Shown here piece after piece: positions 24,049 to 33,300 of a stretch of 64,000 bases of DNA. The notes beneath the pieces are model-generated. The model had not been told where the DNA came from. It ran no database searches and worked only from the letters and a program-made list of their open reading frames with translations. The stretch is from NCBI GenBank assembly GCA_964386325.1, contig CAYLQY010000002.1:1-64000 (forward strand). Reading direction: 5' to 3'. The position numbers were made by a program, and so were the translations under genes. Within the stretch, counting starts at the first letter, position 1. The number at the start of each line of letters is the position of its first letter. Origin of the DNA: Anaerorhabdus sp964386325 (GTDB taxonomy: Bacteria; Bacillota_I; Bacilli_A; Erysipelotrichales; Erysipelotrichaceae).

Positions 24049-25137
24049 ATGAGAAGTTTGTATATTCATGTACCATTTTGTGACTCTATTTGTGCATATT
24101 GCGATTTTTGTCGCGTAAGAAAAAATGAAGTACTAGTAAAGAAATGGTTACTTGCACTTGAAGAAGAAATTAATGATCGGATTTCGGATTTTAGTTTTGA
24201 TACCGTGTATATAGGTGGAGGTACACCGACATGTTTGAGTCAAGAAGATTTAATTCAATTTTTAAATCTTATTCAACCATGTTTAAAGGATAGTGTGGAA
24301 ACAACGATTGAAATAAATCCCGAAACGTTAACAATCAAAAAGGCTGAGATTATAAAGAATGCAGGTATTAATCGAGTTAGCTTGGGGGTGCAAACAATTG
24401 ATGAATCATTACTTAAGCTAATTGGTAGAAAACACACAAAGCTAGATATAGCGCGATGTATTGAATGGTTACATGAAGTAGGTATTACAAATATATCATG
24501 TGATTGTATGTATTCATTACCTACGCAAACAATGTTACAGCTCAAAGAAACGCTCGATTATATCGTCGAGATTGGCATTCCTCATTGTTCGATATATAGT
24601 TTGACGATTGAAGAAAATAGTGAGTTTAATCGCAAGGGGTATAGAGAATTAGATGAAGATATGGAAGCAGATATGTATGAGTTTATTATTGATTATTTAA
24701 AAGATAAGGGTTTCAAACAATATGAAATCAGTAACTTTTGTAAAGTAGGTTATGAATCAAAACATAATATCCATTATTGGCAATATGATGATTTTGTTGG
24801 ACTGTCTATTGGTGCTAGTGGAAAAGAAGAACATTGTCGTTATGAATGTACTAAAAATTTTGAAGAATATTTCAAACATAATTTTATTCAAGAGATAATT
24901 CCACTTACAAAAGAAGACGAAATGTTTGAAATGATTATGATGGGTTTACGTTTGCGAAAAGGACTAGATTTAAAAAGCTTTGAAGAAAGATTCAATCAAA
25001 AGTTTGATGATGTGTATTCTGAAGAGAAGAAATCAGCTATTGAAAAGGGTTGGTTAGTTGAAGAAAATGATTTTCTTTTTTGCACAGATAACGGTTATGA
25101 AATTTGTAATTCGGTGATTGAAGAATTTATGAAATAG
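24049..25137 (+). CDS. hemW: HemW-type radical SAM protein (heme chaperone)
   Basis: Radical SAM protein related to coproporphyrinogen dehydrogenase; characterised members bind heme and act as a heme chaperone. 362 aa with HVPFCDSICAYCDFCR (the CxxxCxxC cluster motif followed by an extra Cys), GGGTPTCLS, EINPETLT and SLGVQ. The absence of other heme genes here says nothing about heme use. An extended -10 TGTTAAAAT at 24023-24031 is a possible own promoter. lepA-hemW adjacency, usual in Bacillota, is broken by the van cluster. Confidence 0.9.
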   Translation: MRSLYIHVPFCDSICAYCDFCRVRKNEVLVKKWLLALEEEINDRISDFSFDTVYIGGGTPTCLSQEDLIQFLNLIQPCLKDSVETTIEINPETLTIKKAEIIKNAGINRVSLGVQTIDESLLKLIGRKHTKLDIARCIEWLHEVGITNISCDCMYSLPTQTMLQLKETLDYIVEIGIPHCSIYSLTIEENSEFNRKGYRELDEDMEADMYEFIIDYLKDKGFKQYEISNFCKVGYESKHNIHYWQYDDFVGLSIGASGKEEHCRYECTKNFEEYFKHNFIQEIIPLTKEDEMFEMIMMGLRLRKGLDLKSFEERFNQKFDDVYSEEKKSAIEKGWLVEENDFLFCTDNGYEICNSVIEEFMK

Positions 25138-25170
25138 AAAAAAGGTCTCTATTATAAAGAGACCTTTGTT
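25138..25170. terminator. Bidirectional terminator between hemW and the dehydrogenase gene
   Basis: 10-bp stem AAAGGTCTCT/AGAGACCTTT (25141-25167) with A-run on the left and TTTGTTATTT on the right; it serves two convergent genes. Confidence 0.85.
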
Positions 25171-26026
25171 ATTTGTGAAGATAATAGTCGTAGATAGCTT
25201 GAGTTCCTAAGTCTTCGTCTCCTTGATTAATCATATCTTGATACATGGATTGAACGAGTGAGAGAATAGGTAATTCAAGATTATTCTTAGTAGCACAATC
25301 AAGTGCGATGTTCATGTCTTTTACAAAATGTTTAATGAAGAAACCAGGCGCAGTATCATGGCTAATCATTTTTGGACCGTTGTTGCTCATTTGCCAACTT
25401 CCAGCTGCTCCAGCACTAATAGCATTGAGCATGGTGTTTTGATCAAGTCCCATTTTATTGGCATAGATGATTGCTTCTGCAACACCAGTTACAGCTCCGG
25501 CAATAGCGATTTGATTTGCCATTTTGGTATGTTGTCCCATACCGTGACTTCCACAATAAATAATATTCTTTCCCATTGCTTCAAAATAAGGTGTGCATGT
25601 ATCAAATACTTCTTTATCGCCACCAACCATGATAGAAAGTGTTCCGTTTTTAGCGCCAATATCACCACCAGAAACCGGTGCATCGAGAATATGAATATTC
25701 TTTTCTTTCCCTTGTTTAGCTAATTCTTGAGCAAGTGTTGGGCTAGATGTTGTCATATCAATTGCAATCGTACCTGGTTTAGCATAAGTAAATATTTGAT
25801 TATAAACTTCTTTTACATCACTAGGTAAACCAACAATTGTAATCACTGCATCAACATCACATACACATTCTTCAATTGTTTTGCAACATGTAGCACCATC
25901 ATTTTCTAATGCTTTTGCTTTGTCATAAGTTCGATTATAAACACATACATCAAATCCATTTTTGAGCAAATTTCTTACCATTGAAGCGCCCATAACTCCT
26001 GTTCCAATAAAACCAATTTTTTTCAT
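25169..26026 (-). CDS. NAD(P)-dependent beta-hydroxyacid dehydrogenase (3-hydroxyisobutyrate DH family)
   Basis: Oxidises or reduces a small beta-hydroxyacid such as tartronate semialdehyde or 3-hydroxyisobutyrate; the substrate is not resolvable. 285 aa: Rossmann motif GFIGTGVMGASMVRNLL at the start, DAPVSGGDIGAKNGTLSIMVGG in the middle (substrate-binding), and GSHGMGQHTKMANQ with the catalytic Lys. The frame starts 10 codons earlier, but GAGGTGA lies 6 nt before ATG 26026. It is an isolated gene convergent with hemW. Confidence 0.88.
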   Translation of the reverse strand: MKKIGFIGTGVMGASMVRNLLKNGFDVCVYNRTYDKAKALENDGATCCKTIEECVCDVDAVITIVGLPSDVKEVYNQIFTYAKPGTIAIDMTTSSPTLAQELAKQGKEKNIHILDAPVSGGDIGAKNGTLSIMVGGDKEVFDTCTPYFEAMGKNIIYCGSHGMGQHTKMANQIAIAGAVTGVAEAIIYANKMGLDQNTMLNAISAGAAGSWQMSNNGPKMISHDTAPGFFIKHFVKDMNIALDCATKNNLELPILSLVQSMYQDMINQGDEDLGTQAIYDYYLHK

Positions 26027-26065
26027 TTGTTTCACCTCATGTCTATTATATAACATTCTGCAAAC

Positions 26066-26094
26066 TTGATATAAAATAAAAATGATATTATAAT
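26066..26094 (+). promoter_or_regulatory. Promoter of the ABC-F gene
   Basis: TTGATA (26066-26071), 17-nt spacer, TATAAT (26089-26094); near consensus. Start of transcription near 26101 gives a 90-nt leader. Confidence 0.8.
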
Positions 26095-26115
26095 GCTTAA
26101 GACAGGGGTGAGAGC

Positions 26116-26136
26116 ATGCGCAATTTACAAAAATAA
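26116..26136 (+). CDS. Putative leader peptide MRNLQK of the ABC-F gene
   Basis: Six-codon ORF with AGGGGTGAG 3-9 nt before its ATG. Its last two codons and stop lie in the 5' arm of the hairpin at 26127-26168. A ribosome stalled here would change hairpin formation, the arrangement used for ribosome-mediated attenuation of ABC-F and erm resistance genes. Very short, so this remains a candidate. Confidence 0.45.
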   Translation: MRNLQK

Positions 26137-26168
26137 GAAAACTAAATTGAATCTAAACTTATTTTTGT
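26127..26168 (+). promoter_or_regulatory. Attenuator-like hairpin in the ABC-F leader
   Basis: Perfect 11-bp stem ACAAAAATAAG (26127-26137) / CTTATTTTTGT (26158-26168) with 20-nt loop; its 3' arm is U-rich. It lies between the leader peptide and the main RBS (TTAGGAGGTGG, 26178-26188). Confidence 0.5.
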
Positions 26169-26191
26169 TACGCCTTTTAGGAGGTGGTGCT

Positions 26192-27730
26192 ATGCTTGAA
26201 ATTAGAAATATTACAATACAAACACACAAAGGAAGAACTTTAATTAATGATTTAAGCTTTGTGTTAAATAAAAATGACAAAATTGCAATTATAGGTGAAG
26301 AGGGTAATGGAAAAAGTACTCTTTTAAAAGCGATTATAAATCCCAATCTAATACAAGATTATGTAAGTATACAAGGCGATATAAACAAAAATGGTTATCA
26401 ATGTGGTTATTTATCACAAACCTTAGATTCAAGTTGGAATGATACAGAGTTATTTGAATTCATTGTAAAGAAGAAACAAAATGAATTAATTGATCCAAGT
26501 CATTACAATGATATATCACAAGTAGCAGAATGTTTAAGTAAGGTGGATTTTGACAGTGCACTATTATTTGAAAATCGATTAATGAAATCATTTAGTGGTG
26601 GCGAGAAAGTAAAAATCCAACTCGCAAAGATTTTATATGAAAAACCAGATATATTACTTTTAGATGAGCCTACTAATGATTTAGATTTAAAGACGTTAAT
26701 TTGGCTGGAGGAGTTCATCAAAGAGATGGATAGACCTATTTTGTTTATCACACATGATGAAGTTCTCTTGGAAAATACCGCGAATGGAATACTACATCTA
26801 GAACAATTAAAACGAAAAACAACACCAGTTTGGAATTTTGAACATTGTGGTTACAAAGAATATTGTGAAAGAAGAAACTATAATATTCAAAGAACAAATC
26901 GAATTGCATCTAAAGAAAAAGCTGAATATGAGAAACAATTAGAACGTTATCGTCAAATTTATCAGCGTGTTGATCATGAGTTAAATAGTGTATCAAGACA
27001 AAATCCTCATGGTGGACAACTTTTAAAAAAGAAAATGCGTAGTGTGAAAGCACTAGGAAAACGTCTTGAAAATAAAGAGTTAATACAGAAGATTGAACCA
27101 GAAGAAGCAATCGAAATCTTTTTTGATGATTGTGTAATAAATAGAAATAAAATTATTTTGGATTTACAATTATCACAACTTACGATTGATGATAGAGTTT
27201 TGTGTAGCGATGTACAATTATTTGTGAAAGGTAATGAACACATTGTTTTAATTGGGCAAAATGGCACAGGGAAAACAACATTACTAAAACATATATACCA
27301 ATTATTACAACCTAGAAAAGATATAACAGTAGGGTACTTACCACAAAATTATGGTGATTTACTACCACTAGATGTCTCACCGATAGAATTTTTACTAACA
27401 AATCAAGAGTATGAGATGAAATCAAAAATTCAATCATATTTGGGGTCGTTAAAATTCACAAGTGATGAGATGGAACATAAAGTCGAACAATTGAGTTATG
27501 GACAGCGATGTAAGGTAATGTTAATTTACTTAGTCATTAATCGATTTAATGTCTTACTTTTAGATGAACCAACGCGTAATCTAAGTCCTTTATCTAATCC
27601 GGTAATCAGAAAAATATTTGGTGATTTTAAAGGGTGTATTATTAGTATTTCACATGATCGGAAGTTTATTGATGAGGTCTGTGATACAGTTTATGAGATT
27701 TCTAATCAAAGTTTCATAAAAATGGATTAA
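26192..27730 (+). CDS. ABC-F family ATPase (possible ribosome-protection protein)
   Basis: Soluble twin-ATPase protein; ABC-F members bind the ribosomal E site, and several give resistance to macrolides, lincosamides, streptogramin A or pleuromutilins. 512 aa. First domain: GEEGNGKST, FSGGEKVK, LLLDEPTNDLDL. Second: GQNGTGKTT, LSYGQRCK (variant of LSGGQ) and LLLDEPTRNLSPLSN. The linker (about 240-320) is a charged coiled coil. No membrane domain. ATG 26192 with TTAGGAGGTGG is the start, although the frame is open from 26093. Antibiotic resistance is inference; the regulated leader supports it. Confidence 0.85.
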   Translation: MLEIRNITIQTHKGRTLINDLSFVLNKNDKIAIIGEEGNGKSTLLKAIINPNLIQDYVSIQGDINKNGYQCGYLSQTLDSSWNDTELFEFIVKKKQNELIDPSHYNDISQVAECLSKVDFDSALLFENRLMKSFSGGEKVKIQLAKILYEKPDILLLDEPTNDLDLKTLIWLEEFIKEMDRPILFITHDEVLLENTANGILHLEQLKRKTTPVWNFEHCGYKEYCERRNYNIQRTNRIASKEKAEYEKQLERYRQIYQRVDHELNSVSRQNPHGGQLLKKKMRSVKALGKRLENKELIQKIEPEEAIEIFFDDCVINRNKIILDLQLSQLTIDDRVLCSDVQLFVKGNEHIVLIGQNGTGKTTLLKHIYQLLQPRKDITVGYLPQNYGDLLPLDVSPIEFLLTNQEYEMKSKIQSYLGSLKFTSDEMEHKVEQLSYGQRCKVMLIYLVINRFNVLLLDEPTRNLSPLSNPVIRKIFGDFKGCIISISHDRKFIDEVCDTVYEISNQSFIKMD

Positions 27731-27734
27731 AAGA

Positions 27735-27763
27735 TTGCATTTTATAATGAATCATGGTATATT
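27735..27763 (+). promoter_or_regulatory. Promoter of rpsO
   Basis: TTGCAT (27735-27740), 17-nt spacer, TATATT (27758-27763). Confidence 0.65.
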
Positions 27764-27769
27764 TTACTA

Positions 27770-27845
27770 GCTTTTGTACTGGGATATTTGACTCCTCGTC
27801 GATAATCGCGGTTCATTAGGACAATAGAAAATAGGAGGAAACACA
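27770..27845 (+). promoter_or_regulatory. Candidate S15 autoregulatory leader of rpsO
   Basis: A ~75-nt leader with a CTCCT at 27792-27796 that can pair with AGGAG of the Shine-Dalgarno (27833-27837), enclosing a CGAT/ATCG hairpin. rpsO leaders in several phyla bind S15 and block translation; no specific leader class was matched. Confidence 0.35.
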
Positions 27846-28112
27846 ATGTTATCTAAAGCAGAAAAGACTCAAATCATGAAAGATTATGCTCGTTTTGAAG
27901 GGGATACAGGTTCTGTAGAAGTTCAAGTTGCAGTTTTAACAGCTCAAATTAACCGTTTGACTGAACACTTGAAAGAACACAAGAAAGACTATCATTCAAC
28001 TCGTGGTTTGATGAAAATGGTTGGACGTAGAAAAAATTTCTTAGGTTACTTACGCGATACTGATGTAAACCGTTACCGTGTATTAGTACAACGTTTAGGA
28101 TTAAGAAAATAG
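27846..28112 (+). CDS. rpsO: 30S ribosomal protein S15
   Basis: Binds the 16S rRNA three-way junction early in 30S assembly. The 88-aa protein carries FEGDTGSVEVQVAVLTAQI, LKEHKKDYHSTRGL and MVGRRKNFLGYLRDTDVNRY, all hallmarks. AGGAGG lies 7 nt before ATG 27846. pnp, the usual next gene, is 6.4 kb downstream, so this pair has been separated by regulator, exporter and superoxide reductase genes. Confidence 0.97.
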   Translation: MLSKAEKTQIMKDYARFEGDTGSVEVQVAVLTAQINRLTEHLKEHKKDYHSTRGLMKMVGRRKNFLGYLRDTDVNRYRVLVQRLGLRK

Positions 28113-28128
28113 TTATAAGTATCAATAG

Positions 28129-28158
28129 AGATAACTTCCATAAGAAGTTATCTTTTTT
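28129..28158 (+). terminator. Terminator of rpsO
   Basis: 10-bp stem AGATAACTTC/GAAGTTATCT (28129-28153), loop CATAA, then TTTTT. Confidence 0.9.
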
Positions 28159-28222
28159 AATCTTATCTAAAAGATTTTAGACAAATCATTATTCTTTACT
28201 TTTCGCAATCAATTTGCTTGCC

Positions 28223-28285
28223 TCGAAAGAGTCTAATGGATATTATTATAATATCTTTAGTAATAAATATCCTTTGATATTTATT
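28223..28285 (+). promoter_or_regulatory. Promoter and two palindromes upstream of the Fur/PerR-like gene
   Basis: -10 TATAAT (28247-28252) with a modest -35 TCGAAA (28223-28228, 18-nt spacer). A perfect 8-1-8 palindrome GATATTATTATAATATC (28239-28255) covers the -10, similar in form to Fur/PerR boxes (7-1-7, AT-rich). A second perfect 10-bp inverted repeat AATAAATATC/GATATTTATT (28262-28285, CTTT loop) lies just downstream. Autoregulation is likely. Confidence 0.6.
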
Positions 28286-28314
28286 GTAGAGACGGAAAAT
28301 ACGGAGTGAATAAA

Positions 28315-28701
28315 ATGAAAGAGACCAGAAACACAAGCCAAAAAGACATTATTAGAAAAGAGATTCTGCTTCAAAGCGATCACTTAACTGCTGATCAAAT
28401 CTATGTATTGGTAAAAGAAAAAATGCCATGCATAAGCCGTGCAACAGTATTTAGAAACTTAAAGAAACTTGCGGAAATGGGAGAGATAGGATTTGTACCT
28501 ACCATGGATGGTGCTGATTGTTTCGATTATCGAAATCATAATCATTATCATTTCAAATGCAACGAATGTCATCGTATATTTGATACTGATATTCCTTATG
28601 ATGAAAATTTAGATAAGGTTGATTCGGAATTCAAAATATTAAAACATGAGACATTGTTCTATGGCATTTGCCCAGAGTGTTTAGCAAAGCATACGGTATA
28701 A
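28315..28701 (+). CDS. Fur-family metalloregulator, PerR-like
   Basis: DNA-binding repressor responding to metal and/or peroxide. 128 aa: winged-helix domain with DHLTADQIYVLVKEKMPCIS and RATVFRNLKKLAEMG; the dimerisation domain has HNHYHFKC and two CxxC pairs (C82/C85, C119/C122) for structural zinc. H23, D71, H77 and H79 fit the regulatory metal site of PerR, but Fur and Zur cannot be excluded. ATG 28315 is preferred over GTG 28306 because CGGAG is 9-10 nt away. Monocistronic, ended by the terminator at 28715. A superoxide reductase gene lies 5 kb away. Confidence 0.85.
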   Translation: MKETRNTSQKDIIRKEILLQSDHLTADQIYVLVKEKMPCISRATVFRNLKKLAEMGEIGFVPTMDGADCFDYRNHNHYHFKCNECHRIFDTDIPYDENLDKVDSEFKILKHETLFYGICPECLAKHTV

Positions 28702-28714
28702 ATTATATTATAGG

Positions 28715-28746
28715 GGTGGTTTATTATTAGACTACCTTTTTATTTT
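28715..28746 (+). terminator. Terminator of the Fur/PerR-like gene
   Basis: 6-bp stem GGTGGT/ACTACC (28715-28736, one G-U pair), 10-nt AT-rich loop, followed by TTTTTATTTT. Confidence 0.65.
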
Positions 28747-28883
28747 GTCAAGCAGTAGGAATCTATCCATTATATGACGAACTTGAAGATATATTCGTAA
28801 GGATAGGATTAATGACAATCGCATCCATTTCATCTATGCCTAAGTTTGTTTTGAAGAGGTATATCGGACTATGGATACTGTAG
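28731..28883 (+). pseudogene. Possible remnant of a gene (open frame without start)
   Basis: The space between the Fur-like gene and the TetR gene (about 300 bp) holds a 50-codon open frame, from after the stop at 28728 to TAG 28881, with well-formed peptide text (GIYPLYDELEDIFVRIGLM, then SSMPKFVLKRYIGLW) but no start codon or RBS near its beginning. It may be the 3' end of a decayed gene. I recognise no family. Confidence 0.3.
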
Positions 28884-28904
28884 AAAAGTAAATAGTAAGT
28901 ACTA

Positions 28905-28936
28905 AAACTAGGAGAGCTATCTTTCTAGTTTTTTCT
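28905..28936 (+). terminator. Orphan terminator upstream of the TetR gene
   Basis: Stem AAACTAG/CTAGTTT (28905-28931) extended by G-U and A-U pairs, then TTTTTTCT. No intact gene precedes it, which supports a decayed gene at 28731-28883. Confidence 0.65.
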
Positions 28937-28948
28937 ATATAATAAGTA

Positions 28949-28998
28949 TTGACAAATAATGAACTCATGTTTATTATTGAATAGTGAACGGAGGTTCA
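28949..28998 (+). promoter_or_regulatory. TetR promoter and probable operator
   Basis: TTGACA (28949-28954), 17-nt spacer, TATTAT (28972-28977). AATGAAC (28959-28964 region) and the inverted TGAAC-GGAG-GTTCA at 28985-28998, which includes the RBS, look like repressor half-sites; binding would block initiation or early elongation. Confidence 0.65.
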
Positions 28999-29001
28999 TT
29001 T

Positions 29002-29595
29002 ATGGCTCAGGTATTAAAAGATGAAGTGAGAAATAAAATCCTTCAAGCTGCAAGTGTTGAAATTATTCAACATGGAATAGATGGATTGCAAATGCGAAAA
29101 ATTGCTGATGGTGCAGATGTAACCGTAGGAAATCTTTATCGTTATTATGCCGATAAAGAATCGCTAATACATGCAATTATTGAACCAGCATTGAATGAAA
29201 TTAATGATTTGTTACAGTTAATTAGTGATCAACAGTTATCTTTGTTACAAACATCATCAGAAATTGATTTTGATATGATTTACGAAAATTTAGAAGTGTG
29301 CTCAAAAGGATTAGTTGATATCTTTCACAGACATACAAGTGCTATGTTATTGTTATCAAATGAGTATGAAATGTCACATTTAACGGATTGGTTTAAATCA
29401 ATTCTTTTTAACATTCTAAAAGTTAATGAGCCGGATTTAAATGCTAGAGAATTGGAGTTTTTAAGTTCTTTAGTTGCTATTTCAATTATTAAAGGTATGC
29501 AAGAAGGTTTTAAGATTGCGTTGCAATCACCAGAAGCTTCAAAAAATTTGGATAAAGTTATTTTAAAATACTTACAAATTGTTCTAAGGAAATGA
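29002..29595 (+). CDS. TetR/AcrR family transcriptional regulator
   Basis: Likely repressor of its own operon, which includes the ABC exporter downstream. 197 aa: N-terminal HTH (KDEVRNKILQAASVEIIQHGIDGLQMRKIADGADVTVGNLYRYYADKE region, residues about 5-52) and a helical ligand-binding C-terminal domain. GGAGG at 28990-28994 selects ATG 29002; the open frame begins at 28984. Followed 7 nt later by the ATPase gene. The inducer is unknown, probably a compound exported or sensed at the membrane. Confidence 0.88.
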   Translation: MAQVLKDEVRNKILQAASVEIIQHGIDGLQMRKIADGADVTVGNLYRYYADKESLIHAIIEPALNEINDLLQLISDQQLSLLQTSSEIDFDMIYENLEVCSKGLVDIFHRHTSAMLLLSNEYEMSHLTDWFKSILFNILKVNEPDLNARELEFLSSLVAISIIKGMQEGFKIALQSPEASKNLDKVILKYLQIVLRK

Positions 29596-29602
29596 GGTAA
29601 AT

Positions 29603-30304
29603 ATGAGTTATATCGAATTTAAAAATGTAAAGAAAATATATCATGTGGGAGAAGTGGACATAGAAGCATTAGCGGGTGTAGATTTCACAATTAATAAAGG
29701 TGAAGTTGTTATTGTAGCTGGGGCTTCGGGAGCTGGTAAAAGTACAATTTTGAATATCTTAGGTGGAATGGATACTTGTTCCTCAGGTGAAATAGTAGTT
29801 GATGGTAGCCGTATTGATGAAATGGGTGAAAAAGAATTAACAAATTATCGTCGTTATGATATTGGATTTGTTTTCCAATTTTATAACTTAGTTCAAAATC
29901 TTACTGCTAAAGAGAATGTTGAATTGGCAACTCAAATTTGTAAGAACCCTTTAGATGTTGATTTGACAATTACACAAGTTGGATTAGAAGAACGTAAGAA
30001 TAATTTTCCTTCACAATTATCTGGAGGAGAACAGCAACGTGTTGCTATTGCTCGTGCCTTAGCGAAGAATCCAAAGCTTTTGTTGTGTGATGAACCAACT
30101 GGAGCACTTGATTATAATACAGGAAAACAAATATTGAAATTATTACAAGATACAAGTCGTGAACACGAGATGACCGTGGTTATTATCACGCATAACCTTG
30201 CGATATGTCCGATGGGGGATAAAATAATTAAAGTAAAGAATGGAAAAATTTCGTCAATTGAGATAAATGAAAATCCTGTGTCAATTGATGATATCGAATG
30301 GTAA
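29603..30304 (+). CDS. ABC transporter ATP-binding protein (MacB/LolD-like)
   Basis: ATPase partner of the adjacent FtsX-type permease. 233 aa: Walker A AGASGAGKST, Q-loop FQFYNL, signature LSGGEQQRVAIARAL, Walker B LLLCDEPTGALD, H-loop IITHN. The sequence is closest in feel to the MacB/LolD/FtsE class, which act in mechanotransmission rather than simple substrate transport. RBS GAGG; the permease start lies 1 nt beyond the stop, so expression is coupled. Confidence 0.92.
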   Translation: MSYIEFKNVKKIYHVGEVDIEALAGVDFTINKGEVVIVAGASGAGKSTILNILGGMDTCSSGEIVVDGSRIDEMGEKELTNYRRYDIGFVFQFYNLVQNLTAKENVELATQICKNPLDVDLTITQVGLEERKNNFPSQLSGGEQQRVAIARALAKNPKLLLCDEPTGALDYNTGKQILKLLQDTSREHEMTVVIITHNLAICPMGDKIIKVKNGKISSIEINENPVSIDDIEW

Positions 30305-30305
30305 T

Positions 30306-33300
30306 ATGTCAAAAGAATTAATTATTGATACGTTACGTACAATCCGCAAAACAGCGGCTAAATTTTTAACACTTTTCTCAATTGTTGCGATAGGGGTTGC
30401 ATTCTTTGTTGGAGTGTCTGCAAGTGCACCAATTATGAGTCATAGTGTTGACAAGTATAGTGATGACTATAATCTTATGGATTTACAAATCTATTCAACA
30501 TTTGGATTTGATGAAGAAGATATTCAAGCGATTCAAAATGTTGAAGGTATAGAAACGGTAACAGGAAATAAATTTGTTGACGCAATTGGACACGTGAATA
30601 ACCGTGATACAGTTGTACGAATTGAGTCATATCAACCGAATCAAGCGATTAATAATTTTGTGCTGATTGAAGGACGGATGCCAGAGAACGCTAACGAATG
30701 TTTAGCTGAAAGTGGTGGTAGGCTTTTTCAAGGATTAGAGATTGGCACAACAATTGAGATTAGTCGTCCAGAAAACGATTTGGATGATTTTACCGATGTA
30801 ACAAAGCTAAAAATTGTTGGTTTAGTAAAAACGCCGGAATACGTAAATGAAGAAAAAGGGAATAGTACGTTAAGTAATCGTGCAATTCAAACATATTTCT
30901 TTGTGCCTGAATCAACGTTTAATAATGATTTTTATACTTCAGTTTTAATCACTGTAGATGGTGCTAAGAAATACAATAGTTTTTCAAATAAGTATTTTGA
31001 TTATATTGCACCAATAGAAACTAATTTGGAAACTCTTTCAAATACGCAAGAACAAGTTCGTAGAGATAAGATTGTTGATGAAGCAATGAAAGAATACAAT
31101 GATGGTCTTAAAGAATACGAAGATGGTAAAAAAGAATTTGAAGATGAAATTGCAAAAGCTGAAAAAGATATTGCAGATGCAAAGAAAAAAATCAAAGATG
31201 GTGAACAAGAAATCATCGATAATGAAATAAAATTAGAAACTGAGACTACAAACGCTAAAGCAGAATTAGATAAAGCGCAAGCGGATCTTGAAGCTGGGCT
31301 CGTACAATGGCGTAATGAAAAAAATAATTTTGATACAGTAACAAAACCGGCACTTCTTGCCCAAAAAACGGATTTAGAAAGCAAGTTAAATCCACTTCTA
31401 ACAGCAAAAGCAGGTTTAGATCAAGTTAATGATGCATTGGCATCATTAAATCAAAATAAAGCTGCGCTTGAAGCGTTATTAGCAACCTTGGATCCAGCTG
31501 ATCCAAAATATGTTGAAACTCAAAATCAAATTACTTTAGTCATTAATGGAATAACGCAAGCAGAAGCTAATAAAAATGCTATTTTAACTGAACTTGCTAA
31601 TTATTCATTAGATGAAAATACGTTAGGTCCAACAATCGATCAATTACAATCAGGAATAAGTCAAATTACGACTGGTATTGCTGAGGGTGAGACAAAATTA
31701 GCATCAGCAAAGGCTCAATTAGATTCGGGTTTTACACAAGTTTATAATGGTCAAGTTGAACTTGAAACAACTAAAGCAGATGCCCTTGTAAAAATAGCGG
31801 ATGCAAAAGTCGAACTTGCCAATGGTAAGAAAGAATTAGCTGAAAACCTTGTTACTTTTGAAGATGAAAAAGAAAAAGGTCAAAAAGAATTGGATGATGC
31901 TAATCGTGATTTAGTTAAAGCAAAAGAAGATATTGATGCAATTGGTGAAGCGGAGTGGACAATTCTAAATCGTGAGATGAATTACTCAAGTAAAACATAT
32001 GGTGATACAATCACGCAAATGGAGGCAATTGCTTCTATCTTCCCAGTATTCTTTTTCTTAGTTGCTGCACTTGTATGTTTAACAACAATGACACGTATGG
32101 TTGATGAACAACGTGGTCAAATTGGTGTACTTCGAGCACTTGGCTATAACAAACTTGCATGTGCTTCTAAATATTTGATTTATGCAATTGTCGCAACCCT
32201 ACTTGGTGGAATTGTAGGAACTATTATTGGTTTATTAATTTTCCCATCAGTTGTTTATAATGCTTGGGGTATGATGTATGTTTTACCACCAATGAAAATG
32301 ATTATTCCGTGGGATTTAATTTTCTTTTCTAATACTTTGTTTATTGTAGTTATGGCACTTACAACATGGCTTGCATGTCGTCAATCAATGAATGAAGTTC
32401 CGAGTCAATTATTACGTCCTAAAGCACCAGCAATGGGTAAGAAAATTTTATTGGAAAGAATTCCATTTATTTGGAAACGATTCTCATTTACTTCGAAAGT
32501 TACCGCACGAAATATTATTCGTTATAAGAAACGATTCTTCATGACGGTATTAGGTATTGCTGGATGTACTGCATTATTAGTTGCGGGATTTGGTATTAAA
32601 GGATCTATTTCAACGATTGTCGATCGTCAATTTAAAGGGATTTATTTATATGATGGATCAGTCACATTAAGTGAGGATTTGACACCATCTGAAATTACTA
32701 AAATTGATAATCAGATTAAAGCTTTAAATGGTGTTGAATCTAGTTTAGCGATAACTGAATATACATCTAAAGTAACAGCAAATGGTGTTGAACAAACTGC
32801 AGTTGTTTCGATTTATCAAAACAATGATGAAATGACAGAAATGAATAATATTCAACATCGCAAAAATAATAAAGAAGTAAAACTAGAAGATGCTGGTGTA
32901 ATTATTAATGAAAAACTAGCAGAGTTATTAAATGTTGGTGTTGGTGATACGATTCAAGTTGAAAGTGAGAATGGCATCATTAAGAATTTCACGGTTACCG
33001 ATTTATGCGAATGGTATGTAAATCATGCGATATTCATGACAAAGACAGCCTATGAGGATACATTCACAATCAAACCAGTAATCAACTCTATTCAAATAAA
33101 AATGATTGAAGATACGCCAGAATTACAACAAAGCATTAGTAAAATTGAAGGTATTGAGTCATTGAATTTTTATGGAGATGTCATTGAGAATTTCAATCAA
33201 ATGATTAATGGATTAGACATTGTTGTCGTTGTTTTAATTATTAGTGCTGGCTTACTTGCATTTGTTGTGTTAAGTAATTTAACGAATGTTAATATAAGTG

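Noticed and set aside
25328..25723. 131-codon plus-strand frame inside the dehydrogenase gene
   Set aside because: Antisense to a well-supported conserved gene, with no RBS or recognisable motif.
31001..31384. 127-codon minus-strand frame inside the large permease gene
   Set aside because: A shadow of the low-complexity coiled-coil coding region (Ser/Phe-rich antisense of Ala/Glu/Lys codons); no RBS.
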